Below the pieces are notes generated by a model. The model was given only the letters and a program-made list of their open reading frames with translations. It searched no databases and was not told the DNA's origin. Shown here one piece after another: positions 1 to 7,592 of a stretch of 64,000 nucleotides of DNA. A program made the position numbers and the translations under genes. Position 1 is the stretch's first letter. Each line of letters opens with the position of its first letter. Origin of the DNA: Nocardia crassostreae. Its GTDB lineage: Bacteria > Actinomycetota > Actinomycetes > Mycobacteriales > Mycobacteriaceae. The stretch spans positions 124,001 through 188,000 of the forward strand of contig NZ_BDCH01000025.1 of the NCBI RefSeq assembly GCF_001613405.1. The letters run 5' to 3'.

Positions 1-567
1 GTGCAGGCCGGGTATGTGCGGCATATCGGGCTCTCCGAGGTGGGCGCGGAGACGCTGCGGCGCGCCGCCGCCGTGCATCCGATCGCCGATCTGCAGATCG
101 AGTACTCGCTCATCTCGCGCGGTATCGAGGCCGAGATCCTGCCTGTCGCATGCGAACTCGGCATCGGGATCACCGCCTACGGCGTGCTGTCGCGGGGGCT
201 GCTCAGTGACACGCTGCGCGGCGGAACAGCCTTGGCCGCCAATGACTTCCGCTCGCACAGCCCGCGGCTCCAGGGCGAGAACCTCACCGCCAACCTGCGA
301 TTGGTGGACGCGCTCGCGGAGATCGCGGCCCGGCACGACGTGAGCGTGGCGCAGCTCGCCATCGCCTGGGCGCTGTCCCGGGGCGAGGACATCGTGCCCG
401 TCATCGGCGCGCGGCGACCCGAACGCTGGAACGAAGCCGTTGGCGCACTGGATATCCGGCTCTCCGATTCCGATCTCGCCGCCATCGAGGCCGCCGCGCC
501 CGCCGACCGGGTCGCGGGCGACCGCTACGACGCCACGCAGATGGCCGTGCTCGACAGCGAGCGCTGA
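1..567 (+). CDS. Aldo/keto reductase, C-terminal part (5' end outside window)
   Basis: The frame is open from the first base, so the N-terminal part with the catalytic Asp, Tyr and Lys lies outside the window. What is seen fits the second half of an aldo/keto reductase barrel: HIGLSE at residues 8-13, LQIEYSLISR at 31-40 and the C-terminal cofactor loop VPVIGARRP near 132-140. The family reduces aldehydes or ketones with NADPH in the cytoplasm. The substrate cannot be inferred. The gene ends cleanly in TGA and faces the hotdog gene convergently. The family call is firm; the true start is unknown. Confidence 0.85.
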   Translation: MQAGYVRHIGLSEVGAETLRRAAAVHPIADLQIEYSLISRGIEAEILPVACELGIGITAYGVLSRGLLSDTLRGGTALAANDFRSHSPRLQGENLTANLRLVDALAEIAARHDVSVAQLAIAWALSRGEDIVPVIGARRPERWNEAVGALDIRLSDSDLAAIEAAAPADRVAGDRYDATQMAVLDSER

Positions 568-629
568 GCCGTCGCTGCGGCAGCGGCCCGATGCACATCC
601 CCATGCATCGGGCCGCTCGACTGTCCGGA

Positions 630-1100
630 CTACTTCCTGCGGGGCCGGATGACGGCGGTGAACGCGGCTGTCGCGACGGCCTTTCCGGTGTTGTCGGTAA
701 TGCTCACCGGCACCACGAGCTCGAACTCGGTGCGGGACTCGATATCCGCGCGGGTCTTGGCGATGGTCTCCGCCGACAGTTCCGAGGTGGCCAGGAACGG
801 GCCGTTCTCACCCTTGGCCCGGGCCAGGTATTCGATCTTGCCGTCGCGGGCGACGATGAAGGTCTCCCCCATCAGATCCACGATGCCCGAGATGGACGCG
901 CCCATGGCGGCGGTCTCGGCCAGCCCGAAGAGCACGGCCGCGTGCAGATCGCCATTGTGATTGAGGTGCTCGGGCTTCGGGGCGATGTGCACCAGATTGC
1001 GGCCGCTGGCGAATTCCACCGCCTCGATGCCGGTGTACTGGATGAAGCCCAGCTTCTTGAACCCGGCCATCACCAGATCACCCATGGTGGCGCTGTCCAT
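630..1100 (-). CDS. Hotdog-fold protein, DUF4442/PaaI-thioesterase-like
   Basis: A 156-residue protein with a hotdog-fold pattern. NHNGDLHAAVLFGLAE at about 47-62 forms the long central helix with its preceding Asn/His loop. The rest alternates strands ending in a basic tail. Proteins like this are annotated as DUF4442 or acyl-CoA thioesterase-like, acting on acyl-CoA in the cytoplasm. No substrate can be assigned here. It lies upstream of and co-directional with the broken mqo gene on the minus strand, about 75 bp away, so the two could be cotranscribed. The function is inferred from fold pattern only. Confidence 0.7.
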   Translation of the reverse strand: MDSATMGDLVMAGFKKLGFIQYTGIEAVEFASGRNLVHIAPKPEHLNHNGDLHAAVLFGLAETAAMGASISGIVDLMGETFIVARDGKIEYLARAKGENGPFLATSELSAETIAKTRADIESRTEFELVVPVSITDNTGKAVATAAFTAVIRPRRK

Positions 1101-1174
1101 CGCATCTCCTGTAGCCCGAGAAATTGAAACGTGTTCTAAATTTCATACCGGCTACGGGAGGGCTTTGTCCACGG

Positions 1175-2689
1175 TTACCCGGAGACCGGCGCGGCCAGGC
1201 CGAGCGTTTCCGCCGTGCGGGTCATGGTGTAGCGCGCGAACTTGGGGGCGGCGGCCAGCGGGCGGCCGAAGATGGGGATGAGTTCGCGCAGGATGGTGGT
1301 CCAGTAGTGCCAGCGGTGCGGGAAACTGCGTTCCAGCAATTCGAGCAGAATGGCCGGGGCGGTGGAGGCGCCGGGTGAGGCGCCCAGCACCGCGGCTATC
1401 GAACCGTCCTGTGCGGCCACCACTTCCGTGCCGAATTGCAGTACGCCCTTACCGGTGACCGGATCGCGTTTGACGATCTGGGCGCGCTGACCGGCGGTGA
1501 TCATGGTCCAATCCTCGAGGTTCACGCTCGGCGCGAAGTCGCGCAACATGGCCAGCCGCTTCTTGCGGGTCGCGGTGACCTGCGAGACCAGCAGCCGGAT
1601 CAGGTCGAGATTGTCGGTCATCATTCCGGCCAGCGGGCCGATATTGTGCGAGCGCAGCGAGGCGGGGGCGTCGAATACCGATCCGTTCTTCAAGAACCGC
1701 GGATCGATTCCCGCGTAGGGACCGAACACCACCGATCGTCTGCCGCCGATCACGCGGGTATCCAAGTGCGGCATGGACATCGGCGGCGCACCGACGGGAG
1801 CCTTACCGTAGACCTTGACATCGTGCCGGTCGACCACCGAGGGCAGGTCGCACCGTAGGAAGCGACCGCTGACCGGTAGCAGTCCGTAGCCGCGGGTCTC
1901 CGGAATCCCGGCCTTCTGCAAGAGCTTCAGCGCCCAGCCGCCACTGCCCGCGAAGACGAACCGGGCATCGACCTTGTAGGTTAAGCGGTCCCGATCGGTC
2001 CAGTGGTGCACCTTCAAAAGCCAGGATCCGTCATTGTTCTTGCGCATCCCTCAGACCTCGTTGCGGCGATGCACCGCCACGCCGGATCGTTCGAGGTAGT
2101 GGATCATCTGGCCGGTCAGCGTGCCGAAATCGATATCGCTGCCGGTGATGTCGTGGGTGGCGGCCAGGGTTTCACCACCGTCGCGCTCCGCGGTCAGCAG
2201 CGGCGCCCACTCACCGATCTGCTCGGCCTTGTCGCTGAACCGCATGGAGGCGAACAAGGGGTGCGCGGACAGGGTTTCGTGCCGGTGGCGCAGAAAGTTC
2301 ACATCCGCCGCGCCGCGCACGAAGGTCATATGCGGCATCGGATTGATGAATGTCTCCGGCTTGCGCAGGATTCCGGCCTCGACCAGCGTCGCCCACAGCT
2401 GCCTGCTCAGCTGGAACTGCTCATTGACGGCAATGGCCTTACTGATATCGATGGAGCCGTCCGGCTTTTCGCCGGTGTAGTTGAGCTCACACAATCCGGC
2501 ATGCCCGGTACCGGCATTGTTCCACGCCGCCGACGCCTCCTGCGCCACCTCGGGCAGTCGTTCGAATATGGCGATCGACCAGGTCGGCTCGAGATGCCTG
2601 AGCAGCATCCCGAGCGTCGCACTCATGATTCCGCCGCCGATCAGCGCCACATCATAGGGACGCGCAACCGGCTGCGTCTTGGCCATCAT
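1175..2689 (-). pseudogene. mqo: Malate:quinone oxidoreductase, interrupted by in-frame TGA
   Basis: Read through one stop, this is a 504-codon Mqo, a normal family length. Mqo is a membrane-associated FAD enzyme that oxidises malate to oxaloacetate and passes electrons to the quinone pool. The N-terminal part has the FAD-binding VALIGGGIMSA at about 14-24, and family sequence continues on both sides of the stop. The stop is TGA at 2051-2053. The two halves are in the same frame, separated by TGA-GGG-ATG, so no indel is involved. Family alignments usually have Arg near this position, which would need only CGA to TGA. A start at the ATG of 2689 or the next at 2686 is equally possible. Either a genuine nonsense mutation or a base error. 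Confidence 0.85.
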
Positions 2690-2770
2690 GGTTCTTCAGA
2701 CCCCCGTAGGACTCGTACAGCGTAGGGGCACGCTAACACCGGACAGTTACACGCCGACCCGCCGATACAC

Positions 2771-2808
2771 CGCGAGAGCCCCGCCCGGAGTCGGGCGGGG
2801 CTCTCGCG
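2771..2808 (-). terminator. Strong hairpin terminator after the membrane-protein gene
   Basis: Perfect 16-bp inverted repeat, left arm 2771-2786 and right arm 2793-2808, with a 6-nt loop. It starts 13 nt beyond the stop of the minus-strand gene ending at 2822. There is no long T run, as is common in actinobacteria. Confidence 0.7.
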
Positions 2809-2821
2809 GGGGTGGTGGGGT

Positions 2822-3364
2822 TCAGGCGAAGTAGGCGGTGGCGGCGGGGGTCAGCAGGACGATGAGGACGGTCAGGGAGCCGAGGGTGGCTAGGAGGAAG
2901 CGGGCCGGGATCAGGAGGCGCAGCCAGGAGGGGAAGCCTTGCTTCGCGGCGGCCAGGACGGGCGGGACATCGATGGTTCGCGCGGCCGGGTCTGAGGATC
3001 GGGCGAAGGCGGCTCGGGTGTATTGGACGGCGAATACCTGGCTGGTGGTGATGAATCCGACGACCAGCAGTATCAGGGCGGTGCCGATCAGTGAGATGAG
3101 GCGGGCAGTGCCGGTCAGGTTCAGGGCTACCAGGGCGATCAGGGTGGAACCGACCGCGATGGCGAAGGCGAACTCCCAGGGCTCCTCCTTGAATCGAATG
3201 CCGTGGCGCGCCAGCACGTCCGGGGTGTGGCCCTGCCGGATGACCTCCGATTCGGCGGCCAGTTGGGCCTTGGCTCCGGTGAACCAGACGGTGATCGGGA
3301 TGACGAACATGAGGGTGGCGAGCAGGCCTTGCAGGATGGCGGCGAGGACGAGGGTGGCGGGCAT
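2822..3364 (-). CDS. Four-helix integral membrane protein, paralogue of upstream gene
   Basis: A 180-residue protein with about four predicted membrane segments: residues ~5-28, ~68-88, ~92-110 and a C-terminal one. It resembles the adjacent gene at 3406-3924 in length, helix layout and motifs: RHGIRF here against RENGMRF there, and similar aromatic- and hydrophobic-rich ends. The pair probably arose by tandem duplication. The start ATG at 3364 lies 41 nt after the paralogue's stop, so both are likely one transcript driven from the operator region at 3939-4010. I do not recognise a defined function. The divergent TetR gene suggests inducible expression. Confidence 0.75.
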   Translation of the reverse strand: MPATLVLAAILQGLLATLMFVIPITVWFTGAKAQLAAESEVIRQGHTPDVLARHGIRFKEEPWEFAFAIAVGSTLIALVALNLTGTARLISLIGTALILLVVGFITTSQVFAVQYTRAAFARSSDPAARTIDVPPVLAAAKQGFPSWLRLLIPARFLLATLGSLTVLIVLLTPAATAYFA

Positions 3365-3405
3365 GGCGGGTCTCCAAGGGTTCGGTGCGGGAAAAGCGTT
3401 GCGGG

Positions 3406-3924
3406 TCAGGCGAAGGCGAGGACGGCCAGGCCGAGCAGGGAGCCGCCGAAGACGAGGGTGTTGCGGAGGGTCTGCAGGGTCCAGGTCCAGTTCGGGAAGC
3501 CGGATTCGGCGACCTTGATGAGGGTGCGGACGTCGATGCGGGCCAGTTCCGGATCGTTCTTGCGGGCGAAGGCGGCGGTCACCGACTGCACGGCGGTCAG
3601 GTTGCTGTAGACGATGACGCAGTTGGCCAGGAACAGGCCGCCCAGCACCACCCAGTTGACCGGGCGCATCCACTCCACGCCCGCCAGATTCAGTCCGGCC
3701 ATGATGACCAGCAGGGTGGCGATACCGCCGGGAGCCCACCACTCGTGGCCGCTGGCATCGAAGCGCATGCCGTTCTCGCGCAGCGCGGTGGTGCGCACGC
3801 CCTGGCGGGCCAGTTCGCCTGCGGCCTTGGCCATGGCCGCGGTGCCGTAGCGGTTGCGGACGATCGGCATGCTCACGAAAGCGGCGGCGGCGACGAGCTG
3901 GACAGTGGCGACGATGGTGTTCAT
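3406..3924 (-). CDS. Four-helix integral membrane protein, first of a paralogous pair
   Basis: A 172-residue protein with about four hydrophobic segments: N-terminal at ~4-20, ~66-84, ~88-108 and the C-terminal end. The start ATG at 3924 is preceded by a purine-rich AGAGGGAATC stretch. It is the promoter-proximal gene of a two-gene unit whose -10 (TATGGT-like, 3957-3962) and -35 (TTGCAC, 3981-3986) fit an 18-nt spacer and are overlapped by TetR-type operators. No known domain is recognised. The genetic setting suggests an envelope or small-molecule response function, which is inference only. Confidence 0.75.
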   Translation of the reverse strand: MNTIVATVQLVAAAAFVSMPIVRNRYGTAAMAKAAGELARQGVRTTALRENGMRFDASGHEWWAPGGIATLLVIMAGLNLAGVEWMRPVNWVVLGGLFLANCVIVYSNLTAVQSVTAAFARKNDPELARIDVRTLIKVAESGFPNWTWTLQTLRNTLVFGGSLLGLAVLAFA

Positions 3925-3938
3925 GATTCCCTCTTCTT

Positions 3939-4010
3939 CTTGAACTTTGTGCAAGAACCATAACCTGGCACTTGAACTAAGTGCAAGAGATTTCTTGAAC
4001 TTTGTGAAAG
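3939..4010. promoter_or_regulatory. Three-copy 17-bp operator between divergent membrane genes and TetR gene
   Basis: Three copies of a dyad-symmetric 17-mer lie at 3939-3955 (CTTGAACTTTGTGCAAG), 3971-3987 and 3994-4010, with arms CTTGMAC and GTKCAAG around a 3-nt centre. Site 2 overlaps the -35 of the leftward promoter. Site 3 overlaps a TTGTGA -35 (4002-4007) of the rightward promoter, whose -10 would be TATGGT at 4026-4031. Site 1 covers the leftward transcript start. The layout fits autoregulation plus repression of the membrane genes by the adjacent TetR protein. Confidence 0.75.
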
Positions 4011-4037
4011 TGCCTGGTGAGCGCCTATGGTGTGGGC

Positions 4038-4724
4038 ATGGCACGCGATACGCTCACCCGGGAGCAGATCGTCCGAACCGCCATCGAGCTCCTCGATGAG
4101 GAGGGCCTGGACGGACTCAATATGCGCAGCCTGGGCAAGCGCCTGGATGCGGCCGCCACCGCCATGTACTGGCATGTGAAGAACAAGGACAATCTGGTCC
4201 GGCTGGCCACCGACGAGGTGTGGGGCGAGATCGAACTACCGGATATCGACTTCCTGGAATGGCGCACCGCCACCGAGGCCGTGGCCTTCGGCATGTACGA
4301 GATGATCATGCGGCACCCGTGGATCGTGCAGGCGCTCTCGGGGTATCTCCTCTACGGCCCCAACAAGTCCCGCCACGACGACCTGGTCCTGGACCTGTTC
4401 GAACGCGCCGGGTTCAGCGAGATCGAAGCCGATCAGGCCGCGGCGAGCATCTTCATGTTCGTGCTCGGCAATGCGGTGGGCGCGGCGGCCAATGTGTCGC
4501 TCAATCGCAAACTGAGCCGCGACGGCGGCAATGCCGAGGCCCGCATGAACGAGGCCATGACCGAGGCAATGGATGTGGCGAAACAGTTCCCGCGCTTGCG
4601 GACTCGCATCGAGCGCGCCGCCGCGACCGACTACAACGCCACCCCCGACAGCAGCTTCGAATTCGGCCTGACGCTGCTGCTCGACGGCCTCGGCGAACGA
4701 CTCGAGGAGATCAGCTCGCGGTAG
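4038..4724 (+). CDS. TetR-family transcriptional repressor
   Basis: A 228-residue regulator with the TetR N-terminal helix-turn-helix (REQIVRTAIELLDEEG, then MRSLGKRLDAAATAMYWHV) followed by an all-helical ligand domain of the TetR C-terminal type. The ATG at 4038 was chosen because it begins directly before the DNA-binding domain. It lies only 6 nt after a plausible -10 (TATGGT, 4026-4031), which would give a leaderless mRNA; a GTG at 4017 is the alternative. It is divergent from the two paralogous membrane genes and very likely binds the three operator copies between them. The ligand is unknown. Confidence 0.88.
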   Translation: MARDTLTREQIVRTAIELLDEEGLDGLNMRSLGKRLDAAATAMYWHVKNKDNLVRLATDEVWGEIELPDIDFLEWRTATEAVAFGMYEMIMRHPWIVQALSGYLLYGPNKSRHDDLVLDLFERAGFSEIEADQAAASIFMFVLGNAVGAAANVSLNRKLSRDGGNAEARMNEAMTEAMDVAKQFPRLRTRIERAAATDYNATPDSSFEFGLTLLLDGLGERLEEISSR

Positions 4725-5268
4725 CGGATCTGCCGCCCCGGCTCTTGCGGGCGCGGTAGGCGGCCACGGCATTGCGGTTGGTGCAGGCGGTGCTGCAATA
4801 GCGCCGAGAACGGTTGCGGGACAAGTCCAGAACTATGCCGTCACAGGTTTCGTCGGCACAGATGGACAGGCGAGTGAGATCGTCGGCGCGAATCAGGTCG
4901 ATCATCGCCATGGCCGTCTCCACGGCAATGCGCACATCGAACGGAGCGTCCGGCGGTACGGCGTGGATGTGGTAGTCGAGGTCGTCGTGGCGGACCAGGC
5001 GCGGGACCGCTCGGTGGGTGGCCAGAATGTCGTTGACCAGGTCGACGGCGGCATCACGGTCGGCGGTCAGGAGGCGGCGCATGGGAGCGCGCGTGGCGCG
5101 GACCGCGGCGAGCTCGGCGGCATCGCCGGTGCGCGCGCCCGTGTAGCCGTGCCGGACGAAAAAGTCTTTCAGCTGAACGGCTTCGGTCATCGTGTCCGGA
5201 TCCTCGGCCGAGTTCACCAGTTCCACCGCAACGGCCAGGGCTGCGCCGGTGTCATTGGCAAAATCCAT
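4711..5268 (-). CDS. CGNR zinc-finger / ABATE-domain regulator
   Basis: A 185-residue protein with an N-terminal stress-sensor-like ABATE region and a C-terminal CGNR zinc finger: ICADETCDG followed by SRNRSRRYCSTACTNR, which supplies four Cys and the basic DNA-contact residues. Such proteins are putative transcriptional regulators, usually next to a transporter or enzyme they control. Here it is divergent from the EamA exporter with 38 bp between starts. Its 3' end overlaps the TetR gene convergently by 14 bp. The target is inferred to be the shared promoter region. Confidence 0.85.
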   Translation of the reverse strand: MDFANDTGAALAVAVELVNSAEDPDTMTEAVQLKDFFVRHGYTGARTGDAAELAAVRATRAPMRRLLTADRDAAVDLVNDILATHRAVPRLVRHDDLDYHIHAVPPDAPFDVRIAVETAMAMIDLIRADDLTRLSICADETCDGIVLDLSRNRSRRYCSTACTNRNAVAAYRARKSRGGRSATAS

Positions 5269-5269
5269 G

Positions 5270-5298
5270 TTGACAGATTACACCCCCGGGCTTAGCGT
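5270..5298 (+). promoter_or_regulatory. SigA-type promoter of the EamA gene
   Basis: A perfect TTGACA (5270-5275) is followed after 17 nt by TAGCGT (5293-5298). The expected transcript start is at about 5305-5307, essentially on the ATG at 5307, so the mRNA is predicted to be leaderless. Confidence 0.55.
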
Positions 5299-5306
5299 CA
5301 TTAGTC

Positions 5307-6272
5307 ATGACGACGATGACTCATGACACGCCAGTTCGGAACCATCTTCGAACCGGGCTGCTCTTCGCCCTCCTGTCGGCATCGTCGTTCGGTCTGTCCG
5401 GGCCGCTGGCGCGCGGGCTGATGAATGCGGGGTGGAGTCCGGCGGCGGTGGTCACCGTGCGCGTGCTGCTGGGCGGCGTCGTGCTGCTGCCGATCGCGCT
5501 GTATCAGCTGCGCGGAAACTGGGATCTACTGCGCCGCAATGTTTCTCTGCTGTTCGGTTACGGCTTGCTCGCGGTCGCGGGCGCGCAGCTGGCCTACTTC
5601 AATGCCGTCGCGCACATGGATGTGGGCGTCGCCCTGCTCGTCGAGTACACCGCGCCGGTCGCGGTCATCGTCTGGTTGTGGCTGCGCCACGGGCAGCGGC
5701 CCGGCCGCGTCACCGTCCTCGGCGCGCTGATCGCCGTCGTCGGCCTGATCCTGGTGCTGGACCTGATCTCCGGCGTGGACACCAGCTGGATCGGTATCGC
5801 CTGGTCGCTCGGCGCCATGGTGGGCGCCTCCGCGTACTTCATCCTGTCGGCCCAGGGCGGCAATGACGTGCCCGGTTCGGTGCTGGCCACCAGCGGCCTG
5901 CTCATCGGCGGCCTGGCCATTCTGATCGCCGGGCTGGCCGGGGTCGTCCCCATGCGCGTCGCCGCGGCCGAGGTGAGCTTTCAAGGCTTCACCACCCAAT
6001 GGTGGGTTCCCGTCATCGCATTGGGCGTGGTGACGGCCTCGCTATCCTACATGACCGGCATTGCGGGCGCGCGGCGGCTCGGCTCTCGCCTGGCCTCCTT
6101 CGTCGCCCTCACCGAGGTCCTGGCGGCCATCGTCTTCGCCTGGGCGCTGCTCGGCCAGACCCCGCGCCCCATCCAATTGCTCGGCGGCGCACTGATTCTC
6201 CTCGGCGTCATTGTCGTCAAGCTCGGCGAACCGGCGGAAGACGACGCGCAGGAGGAACTCACCGCGGCCTAG
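5307..6272 (+). CDS. EamA/DMT-superfamily membrane transporter
   Basis: A 321-residue protein with ten hydrophobic helices arranged as two EamA repeats, about residues 15-150 and 165-310. This is the drug/metabolite transporter fold, with exporters of amino acids or metabolites among its members. Seen features include the N-terminal SSFGLSGPLARGL segment, LLVEYTAPVAVIVWLW closing repeat 1 and a C-terminal acidic tail. The ATG at 5307 fits a leaderless promoter; in-frame ATG codons at 5316 and 5322 are possible. It is paired divergently with a CGNR regulator. The substrate is unknown. Confidence 0.88.
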   Translation: MTTMTHDTPVRNHLRTGLLFALLSASSFGLSGPLARGLMNAGWSPAAVVTVRVLLGGVVLLPIALYQLRGNWDLLRRNVSLLFGYGLLAVAGAQLAYFNAVAHMDVGVALLVEYTAPVAVIVWLWLRHGQRPGRVTVLGALIAVVGLILVLDLISGVDTSWIGIAWSLGAMVGASAYFILSAQGGNDVPGSVLATSGLLIGGLAILIAGLAGVVPMRVAAAEVSFQGFTTQWWVPVIALGVVTASLSYMTGIAGARRLGSRLASFVALTEVLAAIVFAWALLGQTPRPIQLLGGALILLGVIVVKLGEPAEDDAQEELTAA

Positions 6273-6365
6273 GCGCATTTGCGCCGCACGACTTTCGATC
6301 TCTCCCCGATGCGGGTACGTTCTTCGGCAAACTCGGGTCCGCAGACCCGCAACGGGAGAGACATC

Positions 6366-7052
6366 ATGATGGGATTCACCAAAGCGGTTGCGCCCGCGCT
6401 GGTTTGCGTAGCGGCCGCGATCGGTGCCGGACCGGCCACCGCCGCCCCGGCACCGGAACAGCCAACCCTGAAAGTCACGGGCACCGACCACAATATCGGC
6501 TATCAGGTGGCGCTGACCGAGGACAAGCGCGCCGCCGTCAGCACCCTGCAGGCGGGTCGCTTCCTCGCCACCTGGGACGGGGAGGCCGTGCTCGTCACCG
6601 ATGACGCGGGACTCGAAGTCGCCACGCTGCCTTTGAAATACAACGTGGCGGGGCAGACCCTCGAGCTGGCCCCGGCCATCGAGGACGGCGGCCGCCGCCT
6701 CACCCTGACCCCGGCCAACCAGTCCGAGACCCCGCTGCGCGATATCAACGCTCAGCAGCAGTTCTTCGACGTGGTGCAGGCCAATCTGCCCGGTGTGCTG
6801 ACCGGTGCCGCCATCGGCGGCGCGATCGGCTTCGTGCTCGGTTTCCCCGCGGGGCTGTTCGTGCTGGACTTCATCACCATCCCGATCACCACCACCGTGG
6901 GCGCGATCATCGGCGCGGCCATCGGCCTCCAGCAGTCCGGCGGCCAGCCCGCCGTGGACGCCGCCCTCACCTACGCCGAATCGCTGGTCCCCGGCGCCGC
7001 GAATGTCGTCCGCCCGGGCTTCGAAGCCCTGCCGGAACCCCAGCCCCGCTGA
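6366..7052 (+). CDS. Secreted glycine-zipper protein with DUF8020-like domain
   Basis: A 228-residue protein preceded by a good ribosome site (GGGAGAG). A signal peptide spans residues 1 to about 26 with an Ala-rich cleavage site. Residues ~33-120 form a beta-rich domain (GYQVALTEDKRA, ending GGRRLTLTP) like the DUF8020 domain common in Nocardia secreted proteins. Residues ~140-200 are a Gly/Ala-rich zipper with repeated GxxxG spacing (GAAIGGAIG, GAIIGAAIG) that could insert in or pack against a membrane. The function is unknown. A second secreted glycine-zipper protein lies at 59414-60939. Confidence 0.8.
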   Translation: MMGFTKAVAPALVCVAAAIGAGPATAAPAPEQPTLKVTGTDHNIGYQVALTEDKRAAVSTLQAGRFLATWDGEAVLVTDDAGLEVATLPLKYNVAGQTLELAPAIEDGGRRLTLTPANQSETPLRDINAQQQFFDVVQANLPGVLTGAAIGGAIGFVLGFPAGLFVLDFITIPITTTVGAIIGAAIGLQQSGGQPAVDAALTYAESLVPGAANVVRPGFEALPEPQPR

Positions 7053-7053
7053 G

Positions 7054-7521
7054 CTATTCGACGAAGCGCAGCGAATTGATCGCCATGGCGTTGTCGGTGT
7101 AGTACCAGTCACCGTTCATCGCCATGGCGAGCTGGAATTGCAGCACATGCCCGCTGCCGGGTCCGGAGTCCACGACCCACAATGTATTCGGCAGTCCGGT
7201 CACCAGACTCACACTGCCATCGGACCATTCGAACCGCCCCGAGGTGTGCGCACCGAAACCGCGCCACGGCAATTCGGCCCGGAACCGGCCGGAAGCAATG
7301 CCGGGCAGCAGCGAACTGACACAGTCCCAGACCTCCCCCGTGCGCCGCACGCTCTGCCCCGCACTCCCGGTCCCCGGAATCCGCTCCCCGGTCAGCACTC
7401 CGCCACGATGGCAGCCGCCGAGTTCGCCCTCGGGCGGTGTCGCGCCGACCGCGCCGGTCGCCGCGATCCATACCAGCGCGCTACCCAGCGCCATCCCGGA
7501 GATAGTGCGAATTCTGGCCAC
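7054..7521 (-). CDS. Small secreted protein of unknown function
   Basis: A 155-residue protein with a signal peptide of about 26 residues ending GAVGA. The mature part has two cysteines, Cys37 and Cys67, that could form a disulfide. The mature domain looks beta-rich (WVVDSGPGSGHVLQFQLAM near 115-133). No family was recognised. It converges on the upstream secreted-protein gene with one base between the two stops. A GGAGGGG-like ribosome site precedes the ATG. Extracytoplasmic location is well supported; the role is not. Confidence 0.7.
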   Translation of the reverse strand: MARIRTISGMALGSALVWIAATGAVGATPPEGELGGCHRGGVLTGERIPGTGSAGQSVRRTGEVWDCVSSLLPGIASGRFRAELPWRGFGAHTSGRFEWSDGSVSLVTGLPNTLWVVDSGPGSGHVLQFQLAMAMNGDWYYTDNAMAINSLRFVE

Positions 7522-7553
7522 GTCAACCCCTCCTTACAGCAGCGGTCAAGCTG

Positions 7554-7582
7554 TTGACCAGCATAGACCCGGCGTGTAGCCG
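7554..7582 (+). promoter_or_regulatory. SigA-type promoter of the 7593 aldo/keto reductase
   Basis: TTGACC (7554-7559), a 17-nt spacer and TAGCCG (7577-7582) end 10 nt before the ATG at 7593. This matches the layout of the EamA promoter in spacing and -10 type, and again predicts a leaderless or near-leaderless transcript. Confidence 0.4.
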
Positions 7583-7592
7583 ACGATCCGGA

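Noticed and set aside
2051..2053. TGA in mqo as selenocysteine or recoded codon
   Set aside because: The site is not catalytic, no selenocysteine genes or tRNA were seen, and TGA, TAG and TAA all act as normal stops in neighbouring genes.
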